Shown here: positions 1 to 9,614 of the stretch, piece after piece
How the letters are laid out: each line of letters opens with the position of its first letter
How positions within the stretch are numbered: position 1 is the first letter of the stretch
From: Lachnospiraceae bacterium oral taxon 500
GTDB taxonomy: Bacteria; Bacillota; Clostridia; Lachnospirales; Vallitaleaceae
Assembly (NCBI GenBank): GCA_002999035.1
Contig: CP027241.1
Coordinates: 1,677,001 to 1,741,000, forward strand
Reading direction: 5' to 3'
Length of the DNA stretch: 64,000 nt
The notes under the pieces: model-generated
Told to the model about the DNA's origin: nothing
Seen by the model: only the letters and a program-made list of their open reading frames with translations
Databases searched by the model: none
Position numbers and translations under genes: made by a program

Positions 1-94
1 CACTTCCATATTGGAGTGTTTTATGGGCTTCTCTAATAACAATAGTTACCTAATAAACTAAACCTGAAGAAGTAAAAAAGGCAGGTGAATAGGG

Positions 95-1108
95 ATGAGC
101 GTGGACAGAAGTAAAGAGGCATTTCTAAAAGAAAATGAAAATAGAATTATTTGTGGGGATGCACTTGAAACATTAAAGAATTTTCCGGATGAAAGTATAA
201 ATTGCTCAATTACATCACCCCCGTATTATGGGCTTAGGGATTACCATAAAAAAGAGCAAATCGGAAGAGAAAAAACGGTAGAAGAATACCTCGACAGGCT
301 AATAAATGTATTTAGAGAGGTAAGAAGAGTATTAAAAAAAGACGGCACTTGCTTTATTGTGATTGGGGACTCTTATGCAGGAACAAGCAGTAAGAAAGAA
401 CAAAGAGATCCTAAATATCCAAAGGGAAGAAACGGGCAAAATCCCTCGATTACACAAAAGGTGTTAGGATACAAGTCAAAGGATTTAATGGGAATACCTT
501 GGAGATTGGCTTTTGCTTTAAGAGAGGACGGATGGTATCTTCGCTCGGATATTATCTGGCATAAGGAAAATGCCATGCCGGAGGCTTGCAAGGATAGACC
601 TACTCGTTCTTATGAACATATCTTTTTACTTTCCAAATCGCCAAGATACTACTATGACTATGATTCTTTAGCAGAGCCGATGAAAGAAGTCAGTAAAAAA
701 AGATATGTAAGAGGAAGAAGTAAGGAAAATAAGTATCTAAACGAAAATTCCGGAGCAAAGATACAAAAAATCAATGAAGCAAGAGGATATGGGCAGTACA
801 AAGGAGATAATATCCCTCAGTTTCGCAACAAAAGGGATATTTGGACCATCAATACCACCTCTTTTAGGGGAAATCACTATGCAGCCTTTCCTCCAAAATT
901 GGCTGAGATTTGTATGATTGCAGGTTGCCCGAAAGGTGGGATAATCCTTGATCCTTTTATTGGAAGTGGAACAGTTGGACTTATAGCACTGCTTCATAAT
1001 CGAAAGTATATCGGAATTGAATTAAATGAGGAATATGTAAATCTTACAAAGAAAAGAATTGAAACGGAGGTGAAAAAACTTGGCAAAGAAAAGGAAGATA
1101 CAGTATAG
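95..1108 (+). CDS. DNA methyltransferase, beta-type (N4-cytosine or N6-adenine)
   Basis: A 337-residue SAM-dependent DNA methyltransferase. The catalytic motif TSPPY lies near residue 40 and the SAM-binding motif DPFIGSGT near residue 287, so the order (catalytic first, SAM site last) is that of the beta class. An SPPY core is commoner in N4-cytosine enzymes, but N6-adenine activity cannot be excluded. No partner endonuclease is visible, so it is probably an orphan enzyme protecting the element from host restriction on transfer. An AGGTGA ribosome site precedes the ATG. The gene overlaps the next one by 29 bases, which places it in the transfer operon entering from the left of the window. Confidence 0.88.
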   Translation: MSVDRSKEAFLKENENRIICGDALETLKNFPDESINCSITSPPYYGLRDYHKKEQIGREKTVEEYLDRLINVFREVRRVLKKDGTCFIVIGDSYAGTSSKKEQRDPKYPKGRNGQNPSITQKVLGYKSKDLMGIPWRLAFALREDGWYLRSDIIWHKENAMPEACKDRPTRSYEHIFLLSKSPRYYYDYDSLAEPMKEVSKKRYVRGRSKENKYLNENSGAKIQKINEARGYGQYKGDNIPQFRNKRDIWTINTTSFRGNHYAAFPPKLAEICMIAGCPKGGIILDPFIGSGTVGLIALLHNRKYIGIELNEEYVNLTKKRIETEVKKLGKEKEDTV

Positions 1109-3278
1109 AAATAACAGGGCAAAATCATTAAATCAAGAAAAGCAGCCTTTGCAGGTTCAAACTCAGGATAATTATAAAGCAGAATATCTCAAAAATCAGA
1201 ATGAAACTTTTCACTTATCCGATAAGGGAGATATAAAGCAAAATCAGTCTGTCTTTCAAGCCGAAAAACGTAGAAAAAAGATGCAAAAGCAGATCAATAA
1301 ATTTCATAAGCAAGAAAAAGAGGTTTATGATCTATTGTCTAAAGATATGGATAATGATGGCGTAATAGACAGGTACGATGTGGATTTTAGGGATAGTAAA
1401 GTATCGTATCGAACTCTTGCAGATGATGAAAAGTACGATAACAGGCAAAATGATAAGGAAAAAAATTATGATGAATATGTAAAAAATCCAAAACTCAAGA
1501 ATAAGAGATATAAAAATTATGCAAAAGATACCTTTTTAAAAGAAAGTCCAAAATCGGAAAAGCAGAAGAAATATGTGAGGAGTAATTTTGAGGATAAGGA
1601 GTTTACAAGAAATAAGGATACAAAAAAGAATTCCGCTCAGGATGGAAAGGATAAAAGAAAAACTACAAAAACGACGGATAAAAACATATCACAAAAAAAG
1701 GCAAGGAAATTTGAAAATAAGGAAAAGAAAATATCTAAGTTACGCAAAAAAAAGCAAAAACAAGAGCAGAAACTAAAAAATAATGGACTTGACGGAAAAA
1801 CGCAAAGTGCTAAAAGTGCAGTGATAGCAACGGGGATGGTAAATCGGTATTTGGAAAGTGGAAAAGAGGATAATGCCGCAGTTGCGGCTGCTTATAAGGT
1901 TACAGATCAAGTCGAAAATATTTCAAGGAAAATATATCATTCTGGAAAAAAGAAAAATTTAAAAAGGCAAAAAAAGATAACAAAATTAGGTAAAAGGATT
2001 GAAAATCAAGAAAAGAAACTCTTTTTTCAAAAGAATATGGAAGAGATGAAAAAAAGTGCGGATTACCAAAATACCTCAAGGCTCAGACAGTTCTTTAAGA
2101 GAAGGCAGTATAAAAAGCAGATTCAAAAGAAGTATAAAGACAGTGTAAAAAACAGAATAAAAAAATCCTTGATAGAGTCAAGCAAACACTTTGGCGAATT
2201 TGTAAAATCCAGAGGGAAAAAGATAGTATTTCTATCGCTCTTAGCGTTAGGAATATTTTTTATGCTCTTTCAGGCGGGAAGTATGATGATGAATATGGGA
2301 ACGGGGATGGTAGGCAATACCGTTTCAACCACCTACTTATCATCAGAAGATGTACTCAAAGAAACCAATCAGGAGTTTTCATCTTTAGAACAGGCTTTGC
2401 AAGAAGAAATGGACAGTGTAGAGGAAAATCATCCGGGTTATGATGAATATATTATAAACGGGAAAGAAAAAATTGGTCATAATGTCCATGAACTCTTGTC
2501 TTATATCACAGCCCGTTATGGAATTGTAAAGAATATCTCTGAGGTGGAAAGTGAACTTCAAAGTCTGTTTCAAAATATGTATACCTTAACCTATAAGGAA
2601 GAGATCGAAATCAGATATAAAACCGTTACAACAAGCTATACGGATGCTGACGGCAATGAACATACGGAAAGTCATGAAGAACCGTATGAGTATAAGAAAC
2701 TCATTGTAACCTTAGAAAAAAGAGAGATGGACGATATTATCAGAGAGGCATTTCAGGCTTATCCCGACAACTTATCTCATTACGAAATCTTACTTGCAAG
2801 CAAAGGAAATATGGAGCGGGTCTTTGGAACCGGAAGCGGAAATCTGTCGGAGATTGTAGATAATCCCGATTTTTCAAATCCCGGACTTGAGTTTAATGAG
2901 GAAAGTGTAAAGAGAATTGTTCATGAGGCGGAAAAACATATCGGAAAAAGATATGTTTTCGGGGCAAATGGACCGAATAACTTTGACTGTTCTTCTTTTG
3001 TCTGCTGGGTGTATACCCATTCGGGGATAAAAAACATGCCAAGAACAACAGCTTGGGGAATTTATAAAAATTACTGTAATCCCATTTCACCAAGTGAAGC
3101 AAAACCGGGAGATATTATCTTTTTTAAAGGAACATACAATTCAGGCTCGCCAATAAGCCATGTCGGTATCTATGTAGGTGGTGGTTATATGATTCATGCC
3201 GGAGATCCGATTCGGTATGCAAAAATAGATACGCCCTATTGGAGAGAGCATCTTTACGGCTACGGCAGACCAAAGTAG
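1080..3278 (+). CDS. NlpC/P60-family cell wall hydrolase of the conjugation machinery
   Basis: A 732-residue protein. The first 370 residues are very Lys/Glu-rich, one membrane segment sits near 380-400, and the C-terminal 120 residues are an NlpC/P60 domain with the catalytic Cys in FDCSSF (about 635) and His in ISHVG (about 693). It should sit in the membrane and open peptidoglycan for the type IV secretion channel, like Orf14 of Tn916 or the CD1108-type proteins. The start is a TTG at 1080 preceded by GGAGG (1066-1070) inside the methyltransferase gene, which suggests translational coupling. Residues near 90 carry a Ca-loop-like DMDNDG...DRYD...FRDS motif that recurs in the giant helicase downstream. 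Confidence 0.85.
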   Translation: MAKKRKIQYRNNRAKSLNQEKQPLQVQTQDNYKAEYLKNQNETFHLSDKGDIKQNQSVFQAEKRRKKMQKQINKFHKQEKEVYDLLSKDMDNDGVIDRYDVDFRDSKVSYRTLADDEKYDNRQNDKEKNYDEYVKNPKLKNKRYKNYAKDTFLKESPKSEKQKKYVRSNFEDKEFTRNKDTKKNSAQDGKDKRKTTKTTDKNISQKKARKFENKEKKISKLRKKKQKQEQKLKNNGLDGKTQSAKSAVIATGMVNRYLESGKEDNAAVAAAYKVTDQVENISRKIYHSGKKKNLKRQKKITKLGKRIENQEKKLFFQKNMEEMKKSADYQNTSRLRQFFKRRQYKKQIQKKYKDSVKNRIKKSLIESSKHFGEFVKSRGKKIVFLSLLALGIFFMLFQAGSMMMNMGTGMVGNTVSTTYLSSEDVLKETNQEFSSLEQALQEEMDSVEENHPGYDEYIINGKEKIGHNVHELLSYITARYGIVKNISEVESELQSLFQNMYTLTYKEEIEIRYKTVTTSYTDADGNEHTESHEEPYEYKKLIVTLEKREMDDIIREAFQAYPDNLSHYEILLASKGNMERVFGTGSGNLSEIVDNPDFSNPGLEFNEESVKRIVHEAEKHIGKRYVFGANGPNNFDCSSFVCWVYTHSGIKNMPRTTAWGIYKNYCNPISPSEAKPGDIIFFKGTYNSGSPISHVGIYVGGGYMIHAGDPIRYAKIDTPYWREHLYGYGRPK

Positions 3279-3289
3279 GAGGTGGAAAT

Positions 3290-3577
3290 TTGAATAAAAA
3301 ATACAGAAAAAATATAGAAAAGCAAAAAGATATTCAGAAAAAAATAGAAGAACTGAAGTTAAAACAGGAGATGTTAAAAGAAGAACAGGTGGAAATGGAA
3401 AATACCCATGTTCTAAAAGAGTATCGAAGTATTGATATTTCCATAGATGACTTTTTAGAGATGATGAGAAATTATAAAAAAGAGGAAAAACAGGAAAAAA
3501 GGAAGTTACAGGAAATGACACATACCAAAAATCATAATAATATGGAGGAAAATCATGAAAATCAAATTGAAAAATAG
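3290..3577 (+). CDS. DUF4315-family small coiled-coil protein
   Basis: A 95-residue, highly charged protein predicted to be helical (EELKLKQEMLKEEQ), ending in a segment like the IDDFLEMMRNYK typical of DUF4315 proteins. That family lies in the transfer operons of Tn1549-type elements between the NlpC and DUF4366 genes, exactly as here. I chose the TTG at 3290 because AGGAGG lies about six bases upstream; a longer frame from 3239 would lack a ribosome site and overlap the hydrolase gene. It overlaps the next gene by 23 bases. Biochemical role unknown. Confidence 0.72.
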   Translation: MNKKYRKNIEKQKDIQKKIEELKLKQEMLKEEQVEMENTHVLKEYRSIDISIDDFLEMMRNYKKEEKQEKRKLQEMTHTKNHNNMEENHENQIEK

Positions 3578-4400
3578 GAGAACACAATTAAAAAGAGTAT
3601 TTTGCGTATGGATGCTGCTTCTTATTGCTATCATCCATACAAATACGGCTTTTGCTCAGGTAAAAGAAAGCGAAGCGGAAAAACAAACGGAGCAGGAAAC
3701 AGAGCAGGTACAGGAGAAAAAAGAAGAAAAAGTGCTGCGATTTCCAAATAAACTGGAAGCCAAAGAACCGCCAAAGAACAGTCAGGATAATGAAAACAGT
3801 TCAAACAATAAAGGAACTCCCACAGAGCCAAGCACTGCCAAAGCACAGCTCATAGAAAATGTAAACAATGCCAACGGGAACTATCCGATTCATCATGGAG
3901 ATGCAGAAGGAGAGATAAAAGATAAATACTCCGCCGATGCCAGACAGTTTATCACCTTTAAGACCAAATCCGGCAAAACCTTTCATCTCATCATTAATCA
4001 CGATGAAGAAGGACAAAATGTCATGCTCTTAACCGAGGTTAGTGAAGATGATCTGCTCAATATGGTTGAAGTAAAAGAAAAACCGAAAGAGGAAATTAAA
4101 AAGATTGAAGATACAGAGATTAAACCTGAAATAAAAAAAGAAGATCCGAAAATAGAAGAAAGCAAAGGCGGAGGCTCTTATATTTTCTTAGGAATCATCG
4201 TTCTTGCAGTAGTTGGAGCAGGATACTACTTTAAGATTTATAAGAAGAAGCAAGATGATGACACGGAAGATGAGGAAGAATATGACGAATTGGAAGATGA
4301 GTATGAAAGAGAGGATAGTGCAGAAGATATGGCAGAAAAAGAGCCGCAAAACATAGATGATATGGCAATAGATTCCTATGATGATGAAGATGAGGAATAA
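3555..4400 (+). CDS. DUF4366 (CD1107-type) secreted or membrane-anchored protein
   Basis: A 281-residue protein with a signal peptide (about residues 1-35, ending TAFA), an acidic low-complexity stretch, and a central conserved domain around FHLIINHDEEGQNVMLL. A single membrane helix (about 208-230) is followed by a very acidic cytosolic tail. This is the DUF4366 layout found at the end of the transfer operon in Tn1549-like elements. It is probably an extracytoplasmic part of the conjugation apparatus, but no function is proven. It is the last gene of the left-hand operon; the AbiE pair behind it has its own promoter. Confidence 0.78.
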   Translation: MKIKLKNRRTQLKRVFCVWMLLLIAIIHTNTAFAQVKESEAEKQTEQETEQVQEKKEEKVLRFPNKLEAKEPPKNSQDNENSSNNKGTPTEPSTAKAQLIENVNNANGNYPIHHGDAEGEIKDKYSADARQFITFKTKSGKTFHLIINHDEEGQNVMLLTEVSEDDLLNMVEVKEKPKEEIKKIEDTEIKPEIKKEDPKIEESKGGGSYIFLGIIVLAVVGAGYYFKIYKKKQDDDTEDEEEYDELEDEYEREDSAEDMAEKEPQNIDDMAIDSYDDEDEE

Positions 4401-4429
4401 AGTTATAAAGAGAAATACAAACCTTAATG

Positions 4430-4458
4430 TTGTAATCGTGCGTACCATATGATATAAT
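4430..4458 (+). promoter_or_regulatory. Sigma-A promoter of the AbiE operon
   Basis: A -35 box TTGTAA (4430-4435) and a perfect -10 box TATAAT (4453-4458) are separated by exactly 17 bases, 35 bases ahead of the AbiEi start codon. Confidence 0.75.
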
Positions 4459-4492
4459 GTAAGCATTATTGCAACAAGAAAGGGAATGTACT

Positions 4493-5086
4493 ATGGATTA
4501 TATAAAAATGATAAAAGAAAAATTGGATAAAACAGGTGGAGTTATTACAAGTAAAGAACTTAAAAACTCTAATATTCCTACCATATATCTCACACGAATG
4601 ATGGAGAAAGGGGAACTGATTCGTGCGGATAGAGGAATATATATAGATTTAAATGGAGATTATGATGAGTATTATTTTTTTCATAACAGGTGTAAGGTCG
4701 CTGTTTTTTCTTATGTATCCGCTCTTTATCTTCAGGGATTTACAGACATTATCCCAAATGAAATGGAAGTTACAGTATACAAAGGGTACAATCCACATCG
4801 TATAAGCAAAAATGTGAGAATTCACTATGTAACAAGAACAATTTATAATTTGGGGATTACAAAGTGTCAAACAATGTTTGGGAATATAGTAAAAGTTTAT
4901 GATTTGGAAAGAACGGTTTGCGACCTTATTAAAAACAGAAGCGAAATAGAAACTGAACTGTTTTCAAAAACGATTAACAAGTATGTCCATTATGAACATA
5001 AGGATTTGAACAAACTATATGAGTATTCAAAAACGATGAAGATATATGAAAAAGTAAAAGAAATTTTGGAGGTTGTTTATGAATAA
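4493..5086 (+). CDS. abiEi: AbiEi-like antitoxin / winged-helix regulator
   Basis: A 197-residue protein with an N-terminal winged-helix region (ITSKELKNSNIPTIYLTRMM, then LIRADRGIYI) as in the AbiEi_4 antitoxin family. It would bind its own promoter and neutralise the nucleotidyltransferase encoded next in a type IV toxin-antitoxin or abortive infection system. ATG 4493 is chosen because AAAGGGA lies eight bases upstream; an in-frame TTG at 4469 has no ribosome site. The stop overlaps the toxin start by eight bases, so the two are translationally coupled. The pair probably stabilises the element or protects against phage. Confidence 0.8.
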   Translation: MDYIKMIKEKLDKTGGVITSKELKNSNIPTIYLTRMMEKGELIRADRGIYIDLNGDYDEYYFFHNRCKVAVFSYVSALYLQGFTDIIPNEMEVTVYKGYNPHRISKNVRIHYVTRTIYNLGITKCQTMFGNIVKVYDLERTVCDLIKNRSEIETELFSKTINKYVHYEHKDLNKLYEYSKTMKIYEKVKEILEVVYE

Positions 5087-5912
5087 GGATAAGCTAAGGG
5101 CTATATGCCAAAAACTGTCAAAAGAAACAGGCCTTAGTTTTAATGCTGTGCAAACACACTATTTTTTAGAAAGTATTTTAGGAAAGATAGCAGATAGTGA
5201 AGAAAATGAAAACTTTATTTTCAAAGGAGGTTTTTTACTTGCAAATGTAATCGGAATCAGGCAGAGAAACACAGTAGATATTGATTTTTTGATAAGAAGA
5301 TTTTCTCTTACCGAAGAAAATATAAAGCAAAGATTTGAAAAAATATTCCAAAGCGGAAAAGATATGGGTATTACTTATGAGATTCAGAAAATAGAAGAAA
5401 TCCGCAAAGAAGATGAATATGGCGGATTTAGGATTACAGTTCTTTGCAGACTAGAAAATATTAGGCAAATTATTCCGCTTGATATAACAACAGGCGATCC
5501 TATTACACCAAGTGAAATATCCTATGAATATAAAAGTATTTTTGATGATAGCATTTTTGAGATTTGTGCATATAATATAGAAACAATCCTTGCCGAGAAG
5601 ATTCAGACAGTATATCAAAGAGGGGTATTCAACAGCAGGAGTAAAGATTTTTACGATATTTACATTTTATATCATTTGAAAAAAGAAGAGATTGATTTTG
5701 AGCGGTTAGAGAAAGCGTGCCAAAATACATTTAAGCATAGGAGCACAATTTTTAATATTGACAGCATTCTTGAGGTATTAAATACTCTAAAAGCTGAGAA
5801 AGATCTTAAAATACGATGGAGCAGTTATCAAAAAAGATTTAGTTATGCAGGAGAAATAAGCTTTGATGATGTAATAGATACGATGATAGGATTGGTAAAA
5901 AACATAAAATAA
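5079..5912 (+). CDS. abiEii: AbiEii-like nucleotidyltransferase toxin
   Basis: A 277-residue nucleotidyltransferase of the AbiEii/AbiGii family. The signature FKGGFLL (about residue 50) followed by TVDIDF (about 66-71) gives the GG...DxD metal and nucleotide site, and the conserved ETILAEKIQTV and SKDFYDIYIL segments follow. The family transfers nucleotides to RNA targets and arrests growth unless neutralised by AbiEi. GGAGG at 5068-5072 fits ATG 5079. The active site appears intact, so a working toxin is expected. Confidence 0.83.
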   Translation: MNKDKLRAICQKLSKETGLSFNAVQTHYFLESILGKIADSEENENFIFKGGFLLANVIGIRQRNTVDIDFLIRRFSLTEENIKQRFEKIFQSGKDMGITYEIQKIEEIRKEDEYGGFRITVLCRLENIRQIIPLDITTGDPITPSEISYEYKSIFDDSIFEICAYNIETILAEKIQTVYQRGVFNSRSKDFYDIYILYHLKKEEIDFERLEKACQNTFKHRSTIFNIDSILEVLNTLKAEKDLKIRWSSYQKRFSYAGEISFDDVIDTMIGLVKNIK

Positions 5913-6295
5913 ATTTAATAAAAAGACGTGACTTCGGACTTAGAAAAATTATTGAAGCCTATGAGTCCTGCAAAAATTATAGAGAAGAATTGAAACCTAA
6001 ATTCAGGTCAACAGAAAGTGCATTTTTTACGGTTTTGAAAAATCTAAATTATGAGGGTCAAAATGTCGGTCAAAATGTCGGTCAAAGTGTCGGTCAAAAA
6101 CTAAAGCCTGATGATAGGCGAAAGCATATTATTGAGATTATTGAGGGAAATTCAAAAGTTACTGCCCTTGATCTATCAAAAATATTCTATGTTTCAGAGC
6201 GAACAATAGAGAGGGATTTGAAAAAATTAACTGAAGAAAAAGTCATCGAATATGTCGGTGGTGCCAAAGACGGCCATTGGACAGTAAAGAAATAA
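5912..6295 (+). pseudogene. 3' remnant of an AlbA_2/ATP-binding transcriptional regulator
   Basis: An open frame starts without a start codon or ribosome site near 5912 and reads DFGLRKIIEAYESC, then PKFRSTESAFFTVL. It continues with a run of VGQ-type units (NVGQNVGQSVGQ, from a 12-base tandem repeat at about 6058-6099) and a C-terminal helix-turn-helix (VTALDLSKIFYVSERTIERDLKKL). This matches the last third of AlbA_2/RecG-like regulators; the N-terminal DNA-binding and ATPase parts are missing. A TTG at 5990 could start a 101-residue peptide, but it is probably decay left by insertion of the AbiE cassette or a deletion. Confidence 0.65.
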
Positions 6296-6354
6296 ATAGT
6301 AATAAGTAAATATAAACGTTCTTAAATATGGTGCAGTATTTAAGAGAAAACTTT

Positions 6355-6385
6355 GAGCGAGAGAAAAATCTTTCGCTCTTTTTTT
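6355..6385 (+). terminator. Rho-independent terminator upstream of topB
   Basis: The hairpin GAGCGAgAGA / TCTTTCGCTC (one wobble pair) is followed by seven T residues. It ends transcription of the AbiE and remnant region. Confidence 0.75.
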
Positions 6386-6404
6386 ATGGAAAAAGGAGGA
6401 ATTT

Positions 6405-8120
6405 ATGAAACATAAATTGGTGGTAGCAGAAAAACCGAGCGTTGCCCTATCTATTTCAAAGGTACTTGGGGCAACAAAAAAACAGGACGGATATTATGAA
6501 GGAAACGGATACAGGGTTTCTTGGTGTGTGGGACACTTAATTCAGATGGCAAATCCGGAGATTTACGATGAAAAGTATGCAAAATGGAATATAGAGGACT
6601 TGCCAATTATTCCAAAACACTACAAGTATGAAGTATCTAAGGCAACGAAGAAGCAGTTTGCTATCCTTAAAAAGCTGATGAATGATAAAGAGCTTGATAC
6701 TGTTATCAATGCCTGTGATGCAGGACGAGAAGGAGAAAGTATATTTAGACTTGTATATCATAAGGCAAATTGCAAAAAGAAAATAAAACGCCTTTGGATT
6801 TCCTCAATGGAAGATAGTGCAATAAAAGAGGGATTTGAGAATTTAAAAGACGGAAAAGATTATGACAATCTCTTTGAATCGGCACAAGCAAGAGCCATAG
6901 CCGATTGGCTTGTCGGAATGAATATCAGCAGGTTTTATTCTTGTTTATATAAGCAAAATTACAGCGTTGGCAGAGTTCAAACCCCTACTCTTGCCATGAT
7001 TGTAAAAAGAGATGATGAGATAGCAAATTTCAAAAAAGAAAAATATTACACGGTTGAGCTTTCTATGAATGATTTTACGCTATCGACAGATAGAATTGAT
7101 AATTTGGAGATAGCAGAGCAGCTTAAAAATTTAGTCGGAGAAAAAATTGAAATCACTGATGTGATTCAGAAAGAAAAAATCACGAAACCAGACTTACCCT
7201 TTGATTTAACCACCTTGCAAAGAGAGTGCAATAAATACTTTGGATATAGTGCAAAACAGACACTTGATTACGCCCAGAGTCTATACGAAAAGAAACTTAT
7301 TACTTATCCGAGAACGGACAGCAGATACCTTACAACAGATATGGTTACAAGTACGATAAATAACGTATTGGAAAAAAATGAATTTGATAAAGAGCGTATT
7401 AAGGTCATTTTTAATTCAAGTAAGGTTACGGATCACCATGCCATTATTCCGACAGCAAGCTCATTGAATGAAGATTTATCGAGTATTCCGGGAAGTGAAA
7501 CAAAGGTGTATCGGCTTATTTTAAGTAAACTACACGCAAGTGTGGGCTATCCTTTAATTGAAAACACAACAAAGATTGTAGCTTCATTTAATGGATTTCA
7601 GTTTACAAGTAACGGCAAAGTGATTGCAGATGAGGGCTTTACTAAGTATTTGAAGGAATATAAGTCTAAAAAGAATGAAGATATTATCTTACCAAGTGTT
7701 AGTGTTGGAGATATTCTTGAAATTAAGAAGAAATCAATCAAAGAAAAATATACGCAGCCGCCAAAGCACTTTACAGAGGACACTTTGCTTAAAGCTATGG
7801 AGATTGCAGGAAGTGAAGCCTTAGAAAAAGGTGTTGAGGTTGAAAGAAAAGGGCTGGGAACACCTGCAACAAGGGCAGGAATAATTGAGAACCTGATTTA
7901 CAAAGGCTTTATTGAAAGAGATAAGAAAAATTTGAAAGCAACCCATAAAGGAATCAGCCTTGTAACGATTGTTGCAGATGTCTTTAAGTCCGCTGAAACC
8001 ACCGCTAAATGGGAAATGGAATTATCGGATATTGCACAGGGAAAATCTTCCAAAGAAAAATTCTTAGAAGGCATTGAAACTGAAATAAAAAATGCTGTTA
8101 CCAAGTATCAGGAGGCTTAG
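6405..8120 (+). CDS. topB: DNA topoisomerase III (type IA)
   Basis: A 571-residue type IA topoisomerase, shorter than chromosomal TopB and typical of conjugative elements. The Toprim domain opens with KLVVAEKPSVALSI and has the acidic cluster NACDAGREGE near 110. The catalytic tyrosine is in ITYPRTDSRY (Tyr about 301), and the SVGRVQTPTL motif is near 190. No C-terminal zinc fingers are visible. It would decatenate or relax single-stranded transfer intermediates in the cytoplasm. GGAGG lies six bases before the ATG. It begins a co-directional block with the methylase, coiled-coil and helicase genes downstream. Confidence 0.92.
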   Translation: MKHKLVVAEKPSVALSISKVLGATKKQDGYYEGNGYRVSWCVGHLIQMANPEIYDEKYAKWNIEDLPIIPKHYKYEVSKATKKQFAILKKLMNDKELDTVINACDAGREGESIFRLVYHKANCKKKIKRLWISSMEDSAIKEGFENLKDGKDYDNLFESAQARAIADWLVGMNISRFYSCLYKQNYSVGRVQTPTLAMIVKRDDEIANFKKEKYYTVELSMNDFTLSTDRIDNLEIAEQLKNLVGEKIEITDVIQKEKITKPDLPFDLTTLQRECNKYFGYSAKQTLDYAQSLYEKKLITYPRTDSRYLTTDMVTSTINNVLEKNEFDKERIKVIFNSSKVTDHHAIIPTASSLNEDLSSIPGSETKVYRLILSKLHASVGYPLIENTTKIVASFNGFQFTSNGKVIADEGFTKYLKEYKSKKNEDIILPSVSVGDILEIKKKSIKEKYTQPPKHFTEDTLLKAMEIAGSEALEKGVEVERKGLGTPATRAGIIENLIYKGFIERDKKNLKATHKGISLVTIVADVFKSAETTAKWEMELSDIAQGKSSKEKFLEGIETEIKNAVTKYQEA

Positions 8121-8123
8121 CCT

Positions 8124-8675
8124 ATGTTTGATACTTTAATAAAATTTGATAAAGACAGAGAAAAATTAGATTTTTATGCCACTGACCAAAGAGCGATTAA
8201 GGAATTGCTTAAAAGAGAAACTTTTAGAGAACATATCTATGAACCGGCTTGTGGACAGGGGCATATCGGAAAAGTATTAGAAGAATACGGTTATAGAGTA
8301 AAAGCGACAGATATTTATTATAGAGGCTATGGAGAAGAAAAGGAAATTGATTTTTTCACAGTTAAAGAAAATACCTTAGATATTGTAACCAATCCACCCT
8401 ATTTTTGTGCAGGCGAATTTTTAAGACACGCACTTAAAATATCAAAAGAAGGAGTAAAAATAGCAATGCTTTTTCGGTTGGCATTTTTAGAAGGTCAATC
8501 AAGATATGAGTTATTTAGAAAGTATCCGCCAAAAAAAGTGTATGTTTTTTCTAAAAGACTGAATTGTGCAAAAAATGGAGAGTTTGAAAAATGTAAAAGC
8601 AGTGCCATAGCATTTGCGTGGTTTCTATGGGAGGTGGGCTATAAAGGATATACAGAGTTAAAGTGGATTCGATAA
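8124..8675 (+). CDS. Small class I SAM-dependent methyltransferase (NPPY type)
   Basis: A 183-residue protein with a SAM-binding motif EPACGQGHIGKVLEEYG (about 37-53) and the DNA-methylase motif NPPY (about 90-94), in the order of a minimal N6-adenine methylase without a target recognition domain. Such short enzymes accompany topB in Tn1549-like elements. Likely roles are nonspecific adenine methylation or antirestriction. It starts three bases after topB ends, with GGAGG overlapping the topB stop region. Confidence 0.75.
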   Translation: MFDTLIKFDKDREKLDFYATDQRAIKELLKRETFREHIYEPACGQGHIGKVLEEYGYRVKATDIYYRGYGEEKEIDFFTVKENTLDIVTNPPYFCAGEFLRHALKISKEGVKIAMLFRLAFLEGQSRYELFRKYPPKKVYVFSKRLNCAKNGEFEKCKSSAIAFAWFLWEVGYKGYTELKWIR

Positions 8676-8718
8676 AAAAATGGAATAAAACGATTGAAAA
8701 AAAACGAAGGAGGAAAAC

Positions 8719-9600
8719 ATGGATAAGAACAAAGTATTACAATCACAGCAATCACAGGAAAACAGAACAAAAGAAGTAATGAGCGAGATTAAAGAGGAAT
8801 ATACAAAGACAACAGGCTTTTTAGAAGAAAACACTAATCAGCAGCTTAATATAGCTAAGGAAATGAAAGATGAGATGAAAAATAAGGACTTTGATACAAA
8901 TATCGAAGAATTAAAAGCCTTAAAAGAAGAAATCACAGGACTGAAAGCAGAGATTAAGCGATTAAATGAAATGGAAAACATAGGGTTAAGTTCACTGATT
9001 GTGCGAGATATTAAGTCTGTAGGAAATGCCCTTATGAGTTTACAGGAAAAAGCGATAGGAAGTATCAAACATCTGTATGACAATATGAAACATCAGCTTT
9101 CCTATAACCTCACCAAAGCACAGGAAAAATTTGTACAGATAAAAATAGGAATTGTAAAAGGGCTGGTAAACTCCATGCAGGATTTTATCAGGGAACAACA
9201 AAAGAAACTGGATAGCTGCCTTGAAAAGTTAGATAATCTATCCAAAGAAATTCAAAAAGACGAAGAAAAACTTATCCAAGATGGGCAAAACCATGAAGAT
9301 AATACACGAAAAGAAGATATATCTATAAAACACAATGAGGATAAACAGCAAGAAGAGAAAGAAACTACTCCAACAGAAAATGAAGAGAAAAAGGAAATAA
9401 GCTCAAAAGAAATATTAAAAGCGGAAATGGCGGACAAGGGCATAGTGAAAAGGGAAGAAAAAGAAAAACCAAAAGAAAGACCGGCAGAGAAAAAACCGTC
9501 TGTACTCAAAAAATTAAAAGAAAATCAGCAAAAAATCAAGAAGGAGGAAAAAGCAAGGGATGTAAAAGTACCCAAAAAAGATAAGGGAATGGAGCTATAA
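8719..9600 (+). CDS. Coiled-coil protein of unknown function
   Basis: A 293-residue, strongly charged protein. Residues 1-90 and 150-190 are predicted coiled coil ([22 protein letters not shown]). A central part, [29 protein letters not shown], is more conserved-looking, and the C-terminal 100 residues are a Lys/Glu-rich disordered tail. No signal peptide or membrane helix is seen. It always seems to sit between the methylase and the giant helicase in this type of element, so it may be a DNA-processing accessory protein, but I recognise no function. Confidence 0.6.
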   Translation: MDKNKVLQSQQSQENRTKEVMSEIKEEYTKTTGFLEENTNQQLNIAKEMKDEMKNKDFDTNIEELKALKEEITGLKAEIKRLNEMENIGLSSLIVRDIKSVGNALMSLQEKAIGSIKHLYDNMKHQLSYNLTKAQEKFVQIKIGIVKGLVNSMQDFIREQQKKLDSCLEKLDNLSKEIQKDEEKLIQDGQNHEDNTRKEDISIKHNEDKQQEEKETTPTENEEKKEISSKEILKAEMADKGIVKREEKEKPKERPAEKKPSVLKKLKENQQKIKKEEKARDVKVPKKDKGMEL

Positions 9601-9614
9601 TAGAGGTAAATATT

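Noticed and set aside
3141-3587. 148-residue minus-strand ORF
   Set aside because: Antisense to the hydrolase end and DUF4315 genes; no ribosome site and Phe/Tyr/Ser-rich composition typical of a shadow frame.
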